Assembly (NCBI RefSeq): GCF_022771645.1
Contig: NZ_JALFCU010000066.1
Span: 1-60,502, forward strand
Origin: Selenomonas sp.
GTDB taxonomy: Bacteria > Bacillota > Negativicutes > Selenomonadales > Selenomonadaceae
DNA: 60,502 nt
Direction: 5' to 3'
The stretch's first letter is position 1. Every line of letters starts with the position of its first letter. Below the pieces are notes generated by a model, which saw only the letters and a list, made by a program, of their open reading frames with translations, was not told where the DNA came from and searched no databases. Of the stretch, positions 17,924-26,638 are shown one piece after another. The translations under genes were made by a program, and so were the position numbers.

Positions 17924-17960
17924 TTGCATTTTTATGCAAAGAAGTTGTATAATTATCAAC
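17924..17960 (+). promoter_or_regulatory. argC promoter with tandem ArgR-type operator boxes
   Basis: TTGCAT (17924-17929), 18 nt and TATAAT (17948-17953) make a strong promoter 34 nt before argC. TTGCATTTTTATGCAA (17924-17939) fits the ArgR/AhrC box WTGMATWWWWATKCAW at every position. A weaker box, TTGTATAATTATCAAC (17945-17960), is centred exactly 21 bp downstream, the spacing of tandem boxes in known ArgR operators. The two boxes cover the -35 and -10 elements, so arginine-dependent repression is expected (inference). Confidence 0.75.
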
Positions 17961-17986
17961 ATCATCGTTTCCAGGGAGGCAACCCT

Positions 17987-19021
17987 ATGAAAGTAAGCGT
18001 CTTGGGCGCGACGGGGTACGCGGGCGCGGAGCTCCTCCGCATCCTCTACAATCATCCGCACGCCGACGTCGTCCACATCACATCGGAAAGCCATACGGGC
18101 GAGCCGATTGCCGCGCTCTATCCGCATCTGCGAGGCCGATACGACCTCACGCTCGAAAGCATGAAGGACATCGAGCGCATCGGCGCGGACAGCGATTTCG
18201 TCTTTATCGGCCTGCCGCATGGCCACGCAATGGCCGTCGGCAAAGCGCTGGAAAAGCTGCCGACGCGCATCATCGACCTCGGCGCCGATTTCCGCTTCGA
18301 CGACACGGACATCTATGAAGCGTGGTATCACGTGCCGCATACGTATAAAAATGCGCCGCGCGTCTACGGCCTCGCGGAGTGGCACCGGGAGGAAATCAAG
18401 GACGCGAAGATCATCGGCAACGCCGGCTGCTTCACGACGGCGAGCATCCTCGCGCTTGCGCCGCTCGCCGCCGCGCATCTCATCGATGTGAACACGATCA
18501 TCGTCGACGCGAAGTCCGGCGTGACGGGCGCAGGACGCGGGCCGAAGCTCGGCAACCATTTCCCGGAGCTCTATGACAATTTCCGCGCGTACAACGTCGC
18601 GCATCACCGCCACACGCCGGAGATCGAGCAGGAGGTCGCGCGCCTCGCGGGCGAAACAACCGTCATCAACTTCACGCCGCACCTCGTCCCGATGGGACGC
18701 GGCATCCTCGCGACGTGCTATGCGACGCTGAAAGCAGGCGTGACGGCCGAGCAGGTTGACGCAGCGTTCCAGGAGCGCTACGGCGCGGAGTTCTTCATCC
18801 GCTTGCTCGGACGGGACGGCTACCCGTCGACGAAGGAAGTGCGCGGATCGAATTTCTGCGACATCGCCTGGCACATCGACGAGCGCACGCACCGCGTCAT
18901 CGTGCTGTCGGCCATCGACAACCTCGTCAAGGGCGCAGCAGGGCAGGCCGTGCAGAACTTCAACATCGCGTGCGGATTTGATGAGAAGACGGCGCTCGAT
19001 GTCGTCCCCATGTATCCTTGA
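17987..19021 (+). CDS. argC: N-acetyl-gamma-glutamyl-phosphate reductase
   Basis: The enzyme reduces N-acetylglutamyl phosphate to the semialdehyde with NADPH, the third step to ornithine. The 344-residue chain has the Rossmann motif GATGYAGAELLRIL at its N-terminus and the catalytic Cys in IIGNAGCFTTASIL (near 149). The conserved VVDAKSGVTGAGR follows (near 173). ATG at 17987 follows GGGAGGC. It is the first gene of argCJBDFGH. Confidence 0.96.
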   Translation: MKVSVLGATGYAGAELLRILYNHPHADVVHITSESHTGEPIAALYPHLRGRYDLTLESMKDIERIGADSDFVFIGLPHGHAMAVGKALEKLPTRIIDLGADFRFDDTDIYEAWYHVPHTYKNAPRVYGLAEWHREEIKDAKIIGNAGCFTTASILALAPLAAAHLIDVNTIIVDAKSGVTGAGRGPKLGNHFPELYDNFRAYNVAHHRHTPEIEQEVARLAGETTVINFTPHLVPMGRGILATCYATLKAGVTAEQVDAAFQERYGAEFFIRLLGRDGYPSTKEVRGSNFCDIAWHIDERTHRVIVLSAIDNLVKGAAGQAVQNFNIACGFDEKTALDVVPMYP

Positions 19022-19057
19022 GGATGCTCAGTAAAATTTTATTTTGGAGGTTTTTAG

Positions 19058-20269
19058 ATGTTTAGTGAAGAAAATGCCAAAAAAGGCGTAACATATCCAA
19101 AAGGTTTCACGGCGGCGGGCGTGAAGGTCGGCATCAAGAAGAGCGGCAACCCGGACCTCGCCGTCATCTACACGAAGACGGAGGCGGCCGTCGCCGGCAC
19201 GTTCACGCAGAACCAGGTCGCGGCCGCGCCGGTCTATGCGTCGAAAGCCGTCGCCGCGACGGGCACGGCACATGCCGTCGTGTCGAACTCCGGTTGTGCG
19301 AACGCCTGCACGGGCGCGCAGGGCGATGCGGATGCGAAGAAGACGCAGGAGCTTGCGGCAAAATTGCTCGGCTGTGAGCCGCTTGACGTCATCGTCGGCT
19401 CGACGGGCGTCATCGGCGTGCCGCTGCCGATGGACAAGGTCGTCGCTGGCGTGAAGCAGGCGGTCAGCGAGCTGTCGGAGGACGGCAGCGAGGCGGCCGC
19501 GAACGCCATCATCACGACGGACACGCACACGAAATCCTGCTCGACCGCGATCACGCTCGGCGGCAAAGAAGTCCGCTTCGGCGCGATTGCGAAGGGCTCG
19601 GGCATGATCCGCCCGAACATGGCGACGATGCTCTGCTACATCACGACGGATCTCGCCATCGACCAGAAGCTGTTGCAGGAAGCGCTGTCGACCGTCGTTG
19701 AAACGACGTTCAACATGATTTCCATCGACGGCGACATGAGCACGAACGATATGGTCATCGTGCTCGCGAACGGCGAGGCCGGCAACGCGAAGATCACGGA
19801 GAAAAACGCGGACTACGACAAGGTCGTCGAGACGCTCCACGCCATTGCCGAGGGCATGGCGGAGCGCATTGCGGCCGACGGCGAAGGCGCGACGAAGTTC
19901 CTGAAGATTCACGTGCACGGCACGAAATCGTTCGCCGATGCGAAGGCCGTCGGCATGGCCGTCGCGAACAGCCCGCTCGTCAAGACGGCGTTCTTCGGCG
20001 AAGACCCGAACTGGGGCCGCGTCATCTGCGCCGTCGGCTATGCCGGCGTGCCGATGGATCCGGAGAAGACGGTCGTCTCCTTCGGCGGCATCCCCGTCTA
20101 CGCGCACGGCGTCGGCGCGGGCGCAGACAAGGACGCGCTCGCGAAGGTCATGGCGGAGCACGACATCGTCATCGACGTCGACCTCGCGGACGGCGACGCG
20201 GAGGCCACGGTCTTCTCGTGCGACTTCTCGTACGAGTACGTGAAGATCAACGGCGAGTATCACACCTGA
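19058..20269 (+). CDS. argJ: Bifunctional glutamate N-acetyltransferase / amino-acid N-acetyltransferase
   Basis: ArgJ moves the acetyl group from N-acetylornithine to glutamate and in bifunctional forms also uses acetyl-CoA. The 403-residue precursor carries the self-cleavage site GMIRPNMATMLCY, with T190 as the expected N-terminal nucleophile of the beta chain. The oxyanion-hole region GSTGVIGVPLP (about 108-118) is also present. No argA is in the operon, so this gene probably supplies both the entry and the recycling step (inference). The start follows GGAGG, 36 nt after argC. Confidence 0.96.
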   Translation: MFSEENAKKGVTYPKGFTAAGVKVGIKKSGNPDLAVIYTKTEAAVAGTFTQNQVAAAPVYASKAVAATGTAHAVVSNSGCANACTGAQGDADAKKTQELAAKLLGCEPLDVIVGSTGVIGVPLPMDKVVAGVKQAVSELSEDGSEAAANAIITTDTHTKSCSTAITLGGKEVRFGAIAKGSGMIRPNMATMLCYITTDLAIDQKLLQEALSTVVETTFNMISIDGDMSTNDMVIVLANGEAGNAKITEKNADYDKVVETLHAIAEGMAERIAADGEGATKFLKIHVHGTKSFADAKAVGMAVANSPLVKTAFFGEDPNWGRVICAVGYAGVPMDPEKTVVSFGGIPVYAHGVGAGADKDALAKVMAEHDIVIDVDLADGDAEATVFSCDFSYEYVKINGEYHT

Positions 20270-20286
20270 TCGGGGAGGCATCTTTT

Positions 20287-21171
20287 ATGTTTTCTCCTGA
20301 AGACCAGGCCGCGATCCTCGTCGAGGCGCTGCCGTACATCCAAGCGTTCTACGGCAAGACCGTCGTCATCAAGTACGGCGGCAATGCGATGATCAACGAT
20401 GAGCTCAAAGAGAACGTCATGGAAGACATCGCGCTGCTGAAATACGTCGGCGTGCGTCCCGTCATCATCCACGGCGGCGGGCCCGAGATCACAGGCTTTT
20501 TGAAAAAAGTCGGCAAGGAGACGTCATTCGTCTCCGGCCTGCGCGTGACGGACGAGGAGACGGTCGAAATCGCCGAAATGGTGCTCGACGGCAAAGTCAA
20601 CTCCGAAATCGTGAACCTGCTGAACCATCGCGGTGTGCGCGCCGTCGGCATCTCGGGCAAGGACGCCGGCCTCATCCAGGCGCGGAAGAAGCTCGCGACG
20701 GTCTACGACGGTGACGACACGAAGAAAGTCGACATCGGCTACGTCGGCCAGGTCGAGCGCGTCGACACGAGCTTGCTCGACGATTTGCTCGACGGCGATT
20801 ACATCCCCGTCATCGCGCCGATCGGTGTCGACGAGGACGGCGCGAGCTACAACATCAACGCCGACTATGTCGCGGCGGAAATCGCGGGCGCGCTCGAAGC
20901 CGAGAAGCTGCTGCTGCTCACGGACATCGAAGGCGTCTACAAGGACTACCACGACAAGAGCACGTTCATCTCAGCGCTGTCGGCAAGCGAAGCGAAAGCG
21001 TACATCAAGGACGGCACGATCAGCGGCGGCATGATCCCGAAGATCGAAGCCTGCCTGCGCGCGCTCGATGCCGGCGCCGGCAAAGCCCACATCATCGACG
21101 GCCGCCTGCCGCACGCGATCCTCTTAGAACTGCTCACTTCCAAGGGTATCGGAACGCAAGTAGAGCGCTAA
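20287..21171 (+). CDS. argB: Acetylglutamate kinase
   Basis: The enzyme phosphorylates N-acetylglutamate. The 294-residue chain has the amino-acid kinase motifs VVIKYGGNAM (about 25-34) and IIHGGGPEI (about 60-68), with LLLLTDIEGVYKD near residue 210. An N-terminal helix (SPEDQAAILVEALPYI) precedes the fold. Such an extension occurs in the arginine-inhibited hexameric form, so feedback inhibition is plausible. ATG at 20287 follows GGGGAGGC; the gap to argJ is 17 nt. Confidence 0.96.
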   Translation: MFSPEDQAAILVEALPYIQAFYGKTVVIKYGGNAMINDELKENVMEDIALLKYVGVRPVIIHGGGPEITGFLKKVGKETSFVSGLRVTDEETVEIAEMVLDGKVNSEIVNLLNHRGVRAVGISGKDAGLIQARKKLATVYDGDDTKKVDIGYVGQVERVDTSLLDDLLDGDYIPVIAPIGVDEDGASYNINADYVAAEIAGALEAEKLLLLTDIEGVYKDYHDKSTFISALSASEAKAYIKDGTISGGMIPKIEACLRALDAGAGKAHIIDGRLPHAILLELLTSKGIGTQVER

Positions 21172-21175
21172 CTTC

Positions 21176-21286
21176 TGCCTCCCTCTCAGAGGGAGGACAG
21201 GCTCGGAGCGAAGCGCAGAGCCAGGAAGGAGTCGCTTGTACATCCTATGAGTTCGCACGGCGAAACAAATCGCCGGTGCGCGCACG
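21176..21286 (-). repeat. Family A repeat, GTGCGCGCAC subtype, between argB and argD
   Basis: Read on the minus strand it runs GTGCGCGCACCGGCGATTTG ... TACAAGCGACTCC ... GCGCTTCGCTCC ... TGTCCTCCCTCTGAGAGGGAGG. It matches the copies at about 46797-46920 and 53193-53310. It lies inside the arg operon and ends just before the argD ribosome binding site. Confidence 0.82.
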
Positions 21287-21303
21287 AAAAGGAGTCCCGA
21301 TTT

Positions 21304-22503
21304 ATGACAGACCAAGACCAGAAAATTTTCGACGAAGACAAAGGCGCGTACCTGCCGGTCTTCTCGCGTTACAAGATCGTCCTCGACCATGGCGAAGGCC
21401 CGTATGCGTACGACATCGACGGCAAGCGATACCTCGATTTCCTCGGCGGCATCGCCGTCAACGTGCTCGGCCATGATTATCCGCCGCTCGTCGATGCCAT
21501 CGCGCATCAGGCGCGGAAGATGATCCATTGCTCGAACCTCTACTATACGCGCGCGCAGGCCGATGCGGCCGCGAAGCTCGTGAAGCTCTCCGGCCTCGAC
21601 AAGGCGTTTTTCGGCAACTCGGGTGCGGAGGCGAACGAGGGCGCGATCAAGGTCGCACGCAAGTACGCGCACAGCCTCGACCCGGAGAAATCGCAGATCA
21701 TCAGCGCGTGGAACTCCTTCCACGGCCGCACGATCGCGACGCTGACGGCGACGGGCCAGCCGCATTACCACGAGGGCTTCGGGCCGCTGCCGGACGGTTT
21801 CGACTACGTCCATTACAACGACCTCGCGGAGCTCGCGTCCATGATGAGCGACAAGACGTGCGCCGTGCTGCTCGAGACCATCCAGGGCGAGGGCGGCGTC
21901 TACACGCCGAACCCGGGCTACCTCGAAGGCGTGCGCAAGCTCTGCGACAAATATCACGCGCTGCTCATCTTCGACGAGATCCAGGCGGGCATCGGCCGCT
22001 CGGGCAAGTTCTTCGCCTATGAAAAATACGGTGTGAAACCCGATGTCGTGACGCTCGCGAAAGGCCTCGCGGGCGGCGTGCCGATCGGCGCGTTTATCAC
22101 GACGGATGCGGTCGCGAACGCTATGAAGCCCGGCGACCACGGCACGACGTTCGGCGGCAACCCGCTCGCGTGCGCGGCGGCGAACGTCGTCCTCGACACC
22201 GTGCCGCAGCCGGAATTCCTTGCGCATGTTGAGACCGTCGGCAGCTACTTCAAGGCGCAGCTGCTGAAGCTCCAGGAAAAATATCCGAGCCTCATCAAAG
22301 AGGTGCGCGGCACGGGCCTCATCCTCGGCGCAGAGCTCACGATCCCTGGCCGCGACATCGTCAACGACGTCCTCGCGAAAGGCGCGATCATCAACTGCAC
22401 GGCCGGCAATGTCCTGCGCTTCATCCCGCCGCTCATCATCACGGAGGAACAAGTGGATGAAGTGCTTTCGATGATTGACGACGTGTTGCCGAAGTACTGC
22501 TAA
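21304..22503 (+). CDS. argD: Acetylornithine aminotransferase
   Basis: This PLP enzyme converts N-acetylglutamate semialdehyde to N-acetylornithine. The 399-residue chain has the class III pattern: GNSGAEANEGAIKVAR near residue 106, the Asp motif LLIFDEIQAGIGRSG near residue 221, and the PLP lysine K253 in TLAKGLAGGVPIGA. ATG at 21304 follows AAAGGAG; longer in-frame starts would translate the repeat upstream and are not supported. It is separated from argB only by that repeat. Confidence 0.95.
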   Translation: MTDQDQKIFDEDKGAYLPVFSRYKIVLDHGEGPYAYDIDGKRYLDFLGGIAVNVLGHDYPPLVDAIAHQARKMIHCSNLYYTRAQADAAAKLVKLSGLDKAFFGNSGAEANEGAIKVARKYAHSLDPEKSQIISAWNSFHGRTIATLTATGQPHYHEGFGPLPDGFDYVHYNDLAELASMMSDKTCAVLLETIQGEGGVYTPNPGYLEGVRKLCDKYHALLIFDEIQAGIGRSGKFFAYEKYGVKPDVVTLAKGLAGGVPIGAFITTDAVANAMKPGDHGTTFGGNPLACAAANVVLDTVPQPEFLAHVETVGSYFKAQLLKLQEKYPSLIKEVRGTGLILGAELTIPGRDIVNDVLAKGAIINCTAGNVLRFIPPLIITEEQVDEVLSMIDDVLPKYC

Positions 22504-22574
22504 ACATCAATGTCTAGCCAACAAGGACAACTTGTGCTATCATAGTTGTCAGTTTGATAAAAGGGAGGGGTTTT

Positions 22575-23507
22575 ATGCTGAAAGGCAAAGACCTGTTATC
22601 CATTCATGACCTCTCGCTCGACGAGTTCCATGAAATCTTGTCGCTTGCGAAAGAGCTCAAGGCCATGCAGAAAGCGGGCGTGCAGCACCATATTTTGGAA
22701 GGCAAGACGCTCGGCATGATTTTCGAGAAATCGTCGACGCGCACGCGCGTCTCGTTCGAGACGGGCATGTACCAGCTCGGCGGGCAGGCGCTGTTCCTGT
22801 CGAACCGCGACCTGCAGCTCGGGCGCGGCGAGCCGATCAAGGACACGGCGCGTGTGCTGTCGCGCTACCTCGATGGCATCATGATCCGCACGTACGGCCA
22901 TGACCGAGCCCTCGAACTCGCGAAGTGGGCGGACGTCCCCGTCATCAACGCTCTCACGGACCTCCTGCATCCGTGCCAGGTGCTGACGGACCTCCTGACG
23001 ATCCAGGAGCACAAGGGCAGCCACCTCAGTGACCTCAAGATGGTCTACGTTGGCGACGGCAACAACATGACGAACAGCTATCTCTACGGCGCAGCGAAAG
23101 CCGGCATGACGTTCGTCGCGGCCACGCCGGAGGACTATCGCCCCGACCCGACCGTTGTGAAAAACGCAATGGAAGACGCCAAGGAGACGGGCGCGAAACT
23201 TTCGCTCGTCACCGACCCGCACGAAGCCGTGAAGGACGCGGACATCGTCGTCACGGACACGTGGGCGAGCATGGGGCAGGAGGCCGAACACGACGCGCGC
23301 AAGAAGATTTTCGCGCCGTACCAGGTGAACAAGGAACTCCTTGCGGCGGCCGACAAGCGCGTCATCGTCATGCATTGCCTTCCGGCATATCGCGGCGAGG
23401 AAATCACGGAAGACGTGTTCGAAGAGAACGCCGATGTCATCTTTGACGAGGCGGAGAACCGCCTGCACACGCAGAAAGCGATCATGGCGCTCACGATGGG
23501 CGATTGA
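22575..23507 (+). CDS. argF: Ornithine carbamoyltransferase
   Basis: The enzyme joins ornithine and carbamoyl phosphate to give citrulline. The 310-residue chain has the carbamoyl-phosphate site SSTRTRVSFE (about 52-61), HPCQVLTDLLT (about 134-144), and the ornithine-site motif MHCLPAYRGEE (about 266-276). ATG at 22575 follows GGGAGGGG. The 71-nt gap to argD holds a weak dyad GACAAC/GTTGTC (22526-22550) around TATCAT; a secondary promoter is possible but unproven. Confidence 0.95.
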   Translation: MLKGKDLLSIHDLSLDEFHEILSLAKELKAMQKAGVQHHILEGKTLGMIFEKSSTRTRVSFETGMYQLGGQALFLSNRDLQLGRGEPIKDTARVLSRYLDGIMIRTYGHDRALELAKWADVPVINALTDLLHPCQVLTDLLTIQEHKGSHLSDLKMVYVGDGNNMTNSYLYGAAKAGMTFVAATPEDYRPDPTVVKNAMEDAKETGAKLSLVTDPHEAVKDADIVVTDTWASMGQEAEHDARKKIFAPYQVNKELLAAADKRVIVMHCLPAYRGEEITEDVFEENADVIFDEAENRLHTQKAIMALTMGD

Positions 23508-23533
23508 TATTTCACAAAAGAGAGGTTTTTATC

Positions 23534-24748
23534 ATGGCAGACAAAGTCAAAAAAGTCGTTCTCGCATATTCCGGCGGTCTCGATACCTCCGTCATCATCC
23601 CGTGGCTGAAGGAAAATTACGACGGCTGCGAAGTCATCGCCGTCTGCGCCGATGTCGGGCAGGGCGATGAGCTCGATGTCGTGCATGACAAGGCGCTGAA
23701 ATCCGGCGCGACGAAAGTCTACATCGAGGACATCAAAGAGGAATTCCTCAAGGAATACGTCTGGCCGACGCTGAAGGCCGGCGCCGTCTACGAGGACAAA
23801 TATTTGCTCGGCACGTCGTTCGCGCGTCCGCTCATCGCGAAGAAGCTCGTCGAAGTCGCGCAGAAAGAGGGCGCGGACGCCATCGCGCACGGCGCGACGG
23901 GCAAGGGCAACGACCAGGTCCGCTTCGAGCTGACGGTCAAGGCGCTCGCGCCGCACATCAAGCTCATCGCGCCGTGGCGCGAGTGGGATCTCGACTCCCG
24001 TTCGTCCGAGATCGAGTACGCGAAGAAGCACGGCATCCCCATCGCGACGGAAAACAAGACGTACTCCATGGACCGCAACATCTGGCATCTGTCGCATGAA
24101 GGCTCCGACCTCGAAGACCCGGCGAACGAGCCGCATGATTCCATGTTCCTCATTTCGAAAGCGCCGCAGCAGGCGCCGGACCAGCCGGAGTACGTCACGA
24201 TCGACTTCGAAAAAGGCGAGCCGGTCGCCGTCAACGGCAAGAAGCTCGGCGCGGTCGAACTCCTGACGGAACTCAACGAGATCGGCGCACGCAACGGCGT
24301 CGGCATCGTCGACATCTGCGAGAATCGCCTCGTCGGCATGAAGTCGCGCGGCGTCTATGAGAACCCGGGCGGATCCATCCTCTACTACGCGCATCGCGAG
24401 CTCGAGTACCTCTGCCTCGACCGCATGACGTATCATTTCAAGCAGCACGTCGCCGTCCGCTATGGCGAGCTCGTCTACGATGGCATGTGGTTCTGCCAGC
24501 TGCGCGAAGCGCTCGCCGCGTTCGTCGACAGCACGCAGGCGACCGTCACGGGCCAGGTCAAGCTGAAGCTCTACAAGGGCAATATCATTTCCGCGGGCTC
24601 GACATCCCCGTATTCTCTCTACAACAAGGAATTCGTCACGTTCGAGCATGACGACGTCTACAACCAGGCCGATGCGACGGGCTTCATCAACCTGTTCGGC
24701 TTGCCGCTCGAAGTCCGCGCGCTCATGAAAGAAAAGGCCGGCAAATGA
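23534..24748 (+). CDS. argG: Argininosuccinate synthase
   Basis: The enzyme ligates citrulline and aspartate with ATP hydrolysis to AMP. The 404-residue chain shows the N-type ATP pyrophosphatase loop LAYSGGLDTSV near residue 10 and GATGKGNDQVRFE near residue 122. ATG at 23534 follows AGAGAGG. It overlaps argH by 4 nt (ATGA), indicating coupling. Confidence 0.96.
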   Translation: MADKVKKVVLAYSGGLDTSVIIPWLKENYDGCEVIAVCADVGQGDELDVVHDKALKSGATKVYIEDIKEEFLKEYVWPTLKAGAVYEDKYLLGTSFARPLIAKKLVEVAQKEGADAIAHGATGKGNDQVRFELTVKALAPHIKLIAPWREWDLDSRSSEIEYAKKHGIPIATENKTYSMDRNIWHLSHEGSDLEDPANEPHDSMFLISKAPQQAPDQPEYVTIDFEKGEPVAVNGKKLGAVELLTELNEIGARNGVGIVDICENRLVGMKSRGVYENPGGSILYYAHRELEYLCLDRMTYHFKQHVAVRYGELVYDGMWFCQLREALAAFVDSTQATVTGQVKLKLYKGNIISAGSTSPYSLYNKEFVTFEHDDVYNQADATGFINLFGLPLEVRALMKEKAGK

Positions 24749-26163
24749 GCGAGGCCATGTGGGGCGGCCGCTTCTCGAAGACCACGGACGAGATGATCAA
24801 CGAGTTCCAGGCCTCCATCAACTTTGACAAGCGCATGTACCACGAGGACATCCACGGCTCGATTGCGCACGCGCGGATGCTGGCGAAGGTCGGAATCTTG
24901 ACGGCCGCAGACTGCGATGCCATCGTGGACGGCCTGCTCGCCATCGAGAAAAAGATTGACGCAGGCGACTTCGATTTTTCCGTCGACCTCGAAGACATCC
25001 ACATGAACATCGAGAAACGTCTGACGGAAGCCATCGGCGACGCCGGCGGCCGACTGCACACGGCGCGCAGCCGCAACGATCAGGTCGCGCTCGACACGCA
25101 TATGTACATCCGCCGCCAGACAATTGAGGTTCAAAAAGAAATCGAGAATCTCCAGTCCGCGCTCGTCGAAGCGGCCGAGAAATACAGCGACGTGCTCATG
25201 CCGGGCTACACGCACCTCCAGCGCGCGCAGCCGATCCTGTTTGGCCATCACCTCATGGCGTATTTTGCGATGCTCGCACGCGACTTCGAGCGCTTCGAGG
25301 GCGTGTACCGTCGCGCGGACATCATGCCGCTCGGCGCCGGCGCGCTCGCGGGCACGACGTTCCCGATCGACCGCAAGTATGTCGCGGCGCAGCTGAATTT
25401 CGAACGCATCTATGGCAACAGCCTCGATGCCGTCAGCGACCGCGACTACATCATGGAATTTCTCTCTGCGGCCTCCATCCTCATGGTGCATCTCTCGCGC
25501 CTGTCGGAGGAGACGATCCTCTGGTGCACGCGCGAATTCCATTTCGTCGAGCTCGACGATGCGCATTGCACCGGCTCGTCCATGATGCCGCAGAAGAAGA
25601 ACCCGGATGTCTCCGAGCTCGTGCGCGGCAAGACCGGCCGCGTCGTCGGCCACCTCATGGCCATGCTCATGGTCGTCAAAGGCCTGCCGCTCGCCTACAA
25701 CAAAGATCTGCAGGAAGACAAAGAGGGTATTTTCGATGCCATCGACACCGTGAAATTCTCCCTCGCCGTCTACGCGCAGCTCATCCGCGGCATGAAGGTC
25801 AACAAAGACGTCATGAAGCGCGCCGTCACGGAAGACTTCTCGAACGCGACGGACCTCGCGGACTACCTCGTCAAGAAAGGCATGCCATTCCGCAAGGCGC
25901 ACGCCGTCAGCGGCAGGGCCGTGCACGACTGCATCGCGGCAGGGAAGTATCTCGAAGATATGACGCTTGGTGAGTTCCAGGCGCTCTCGCCGCTCTTCGG
26001 CGCGGACATCAAAGATGCGATTCGCCCGGAGACGTGCGTGAAGAACAGGAACTCGTATGGCGGGACGTCGTATAAAGAGGTCGAGCGGCAGATTCAAGCG
26101 GCCAAAGAATTGTTGGCGAGTGAGAAAACTGTTTCGGAAGAAGCGAAGGGAAAGCAGGTGTAA
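24745..26163 (+). CDS. argH: Argininosuccinate lyase
   Basis: The enzyme splits argininosuccinate into arginine and fumarate. The 472-residue chain has the fumarase/aspartase superfamily signature TGSSMMPQKKNPDVSEL (about 277-293), which carries the mobile catalytic Ser, and HTARSRNDQVALDTH (about 107-121). It is the last arg gene of the run; repeats of families A and B follow directly after the stop. Confidence 0.96.
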   Translation: MSEAMWGGRFSKTTDEMINEFQASINFDKRMYHEDIHGSIAHARMLAKVGILTAADCDAIVDGLLAIEKKIDAGDFDFSVDLEDIHMNIEKRLTEAIGDAGGRLHTARSRNDQVALDTHMYIRRQTIEVQKEIENLQSALVEAAEKYSDVLMPGYTHLQRAQPILFGHHLMAYFAMLARDFERFEGVYRRADIMPLGAGALAGTTFPIDRKYVAAQLNFERIYGNSLDAVSDRDYIMEFLSAASILMVHLSRLSEETILWCTREFHFVELDDAHCTGSSMMPQKKNPDVSELVRGKTGRVVGHLMAMLMVVKGLPLAYNKDLQEDKEGIFDAIDTVKFSLAVYAQLIRGMKVNKDVMKRAVTEDFSNATDLADYLVKKGMPFRKAHAVSGRAVHDCIAAGKYLEDMTLGEFQALSPLFGADIKDAIRPETCVKNRNSYGGTSYKEVERQIQAAKELLASEKTVSEEAKGKQV

Positions 26164-26395
26164 TGACAGCCTTCCCCTTTGGGGAAGGGGGACCGCGTTA
26201 GCGGTGGAAAGGGTGGCGAAGGTAGGAAGTTACTACTCGCACGATTGTAACTGCGAAGGAAGCATAGACTTGTTGCCGTCCTTCGCCCGTACTATTCTGC
26301 ACATAGTGACGTCCTACCTTCGACACCCGCTCCGTCGCGCTACGCGCGCCACCTCTCCCGGAGGGAGAGGCTGCTAGGGTTGTTCCGGTCGCAAC
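26164..26395 (+). repeat. Family A repeat, full-length copy after argH
   Basis: The left stem AGCCTTCCCC-ttt-GGGGAAGG leads into GGACCGCGTTAGCGGT and GGTGGCGAAGGTAGG. The core carries CACGATTGTAACTGCGAAGG and its inverted partner CCTTCGCCCGTACTATTC. The right side carries CCTACCTTCGACACCC, a GCGCGCC hairpin and CTCTCCC-gga-GGGAGAGG, and the outer end reads GGTCGCAAC. It starts 1 nt after the argH stop. Confidence 0.88.
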
Positions 26396-26461
26396 GGATG
26401 TAACAGCTAAGCTGTGAGATAAGTTGCTTTTAGGCCGCGAGCTTCGTTGGATGTTCGGGCA

Positions 26462-26564
26462 GGATGGGTGTTCCGATAAGAAAACCGTTTTCGTGAGCGA
26501 AGCGAACGTTCCGGTTTTCGTTCGGAATACCCATTCGGCCAGCGAGCGAGTACAAATCTTCGCG
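26462..26564. repeat. Family B long-hairpin repeat, after argH
   Basis: Arms 26462-26487 and 26511-26536 pair over about 24 positions (GGGTGTTCC ... GAAAACC with GGTTTTC ... GGAATACCC), with an inner TTCGT/ACG(A)A stem. The tail GCGAGCGAG ... CAAATCTTCGCG matches the copy at 13572-13672. Together with the family A copy and the terminator it explains the 475-nt gap before the HAD gene. Confidence 0.78.
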
Positions 26565-26576
26565 TGCTTCTTGCGA

Positions 26577-26638
26577 GAGGCTCTGTTTTGTGCTAGTCTA
26601 TGACGGAATGACTAGTACAGAACGGAGCCTCTTTTTTT
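26577..26638 (+). terminator. Long Rho-independent terminator directly abutting a start codon
   Basis: A 22-nt arm GAGGCTCTGTTTTGTGCTAG-TC pairs with GA-CTAGTACAGAACGGAGCCTC (26610-26631), followed by seven T. The ATG of the next frame begins at 26639, immediately after the T-run. The only GGAG before that ATG (26624-26627) is inside the right arm, so the stem would hide it. Confidence 0.85.

Noticed and set aside
17864..18892. An N-terminal extension of the transglycosylase running across argC
   Set aside because: It is antisense to argC and non-homologous. ATG 17863 has a membrane anchor right behind it and a ribosome binding site.
21247..21303. A longer start for argD
   Set aside because: The extra codons come from the repeat; ATG 21304 fits the family and has AAAGGAG.
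22521..22550. Operator or ARG box before argF
   Set aside because: A dyad GACAAC/GTTGTC is present but does not fit the ArgR consensus and is short enough to be chance.
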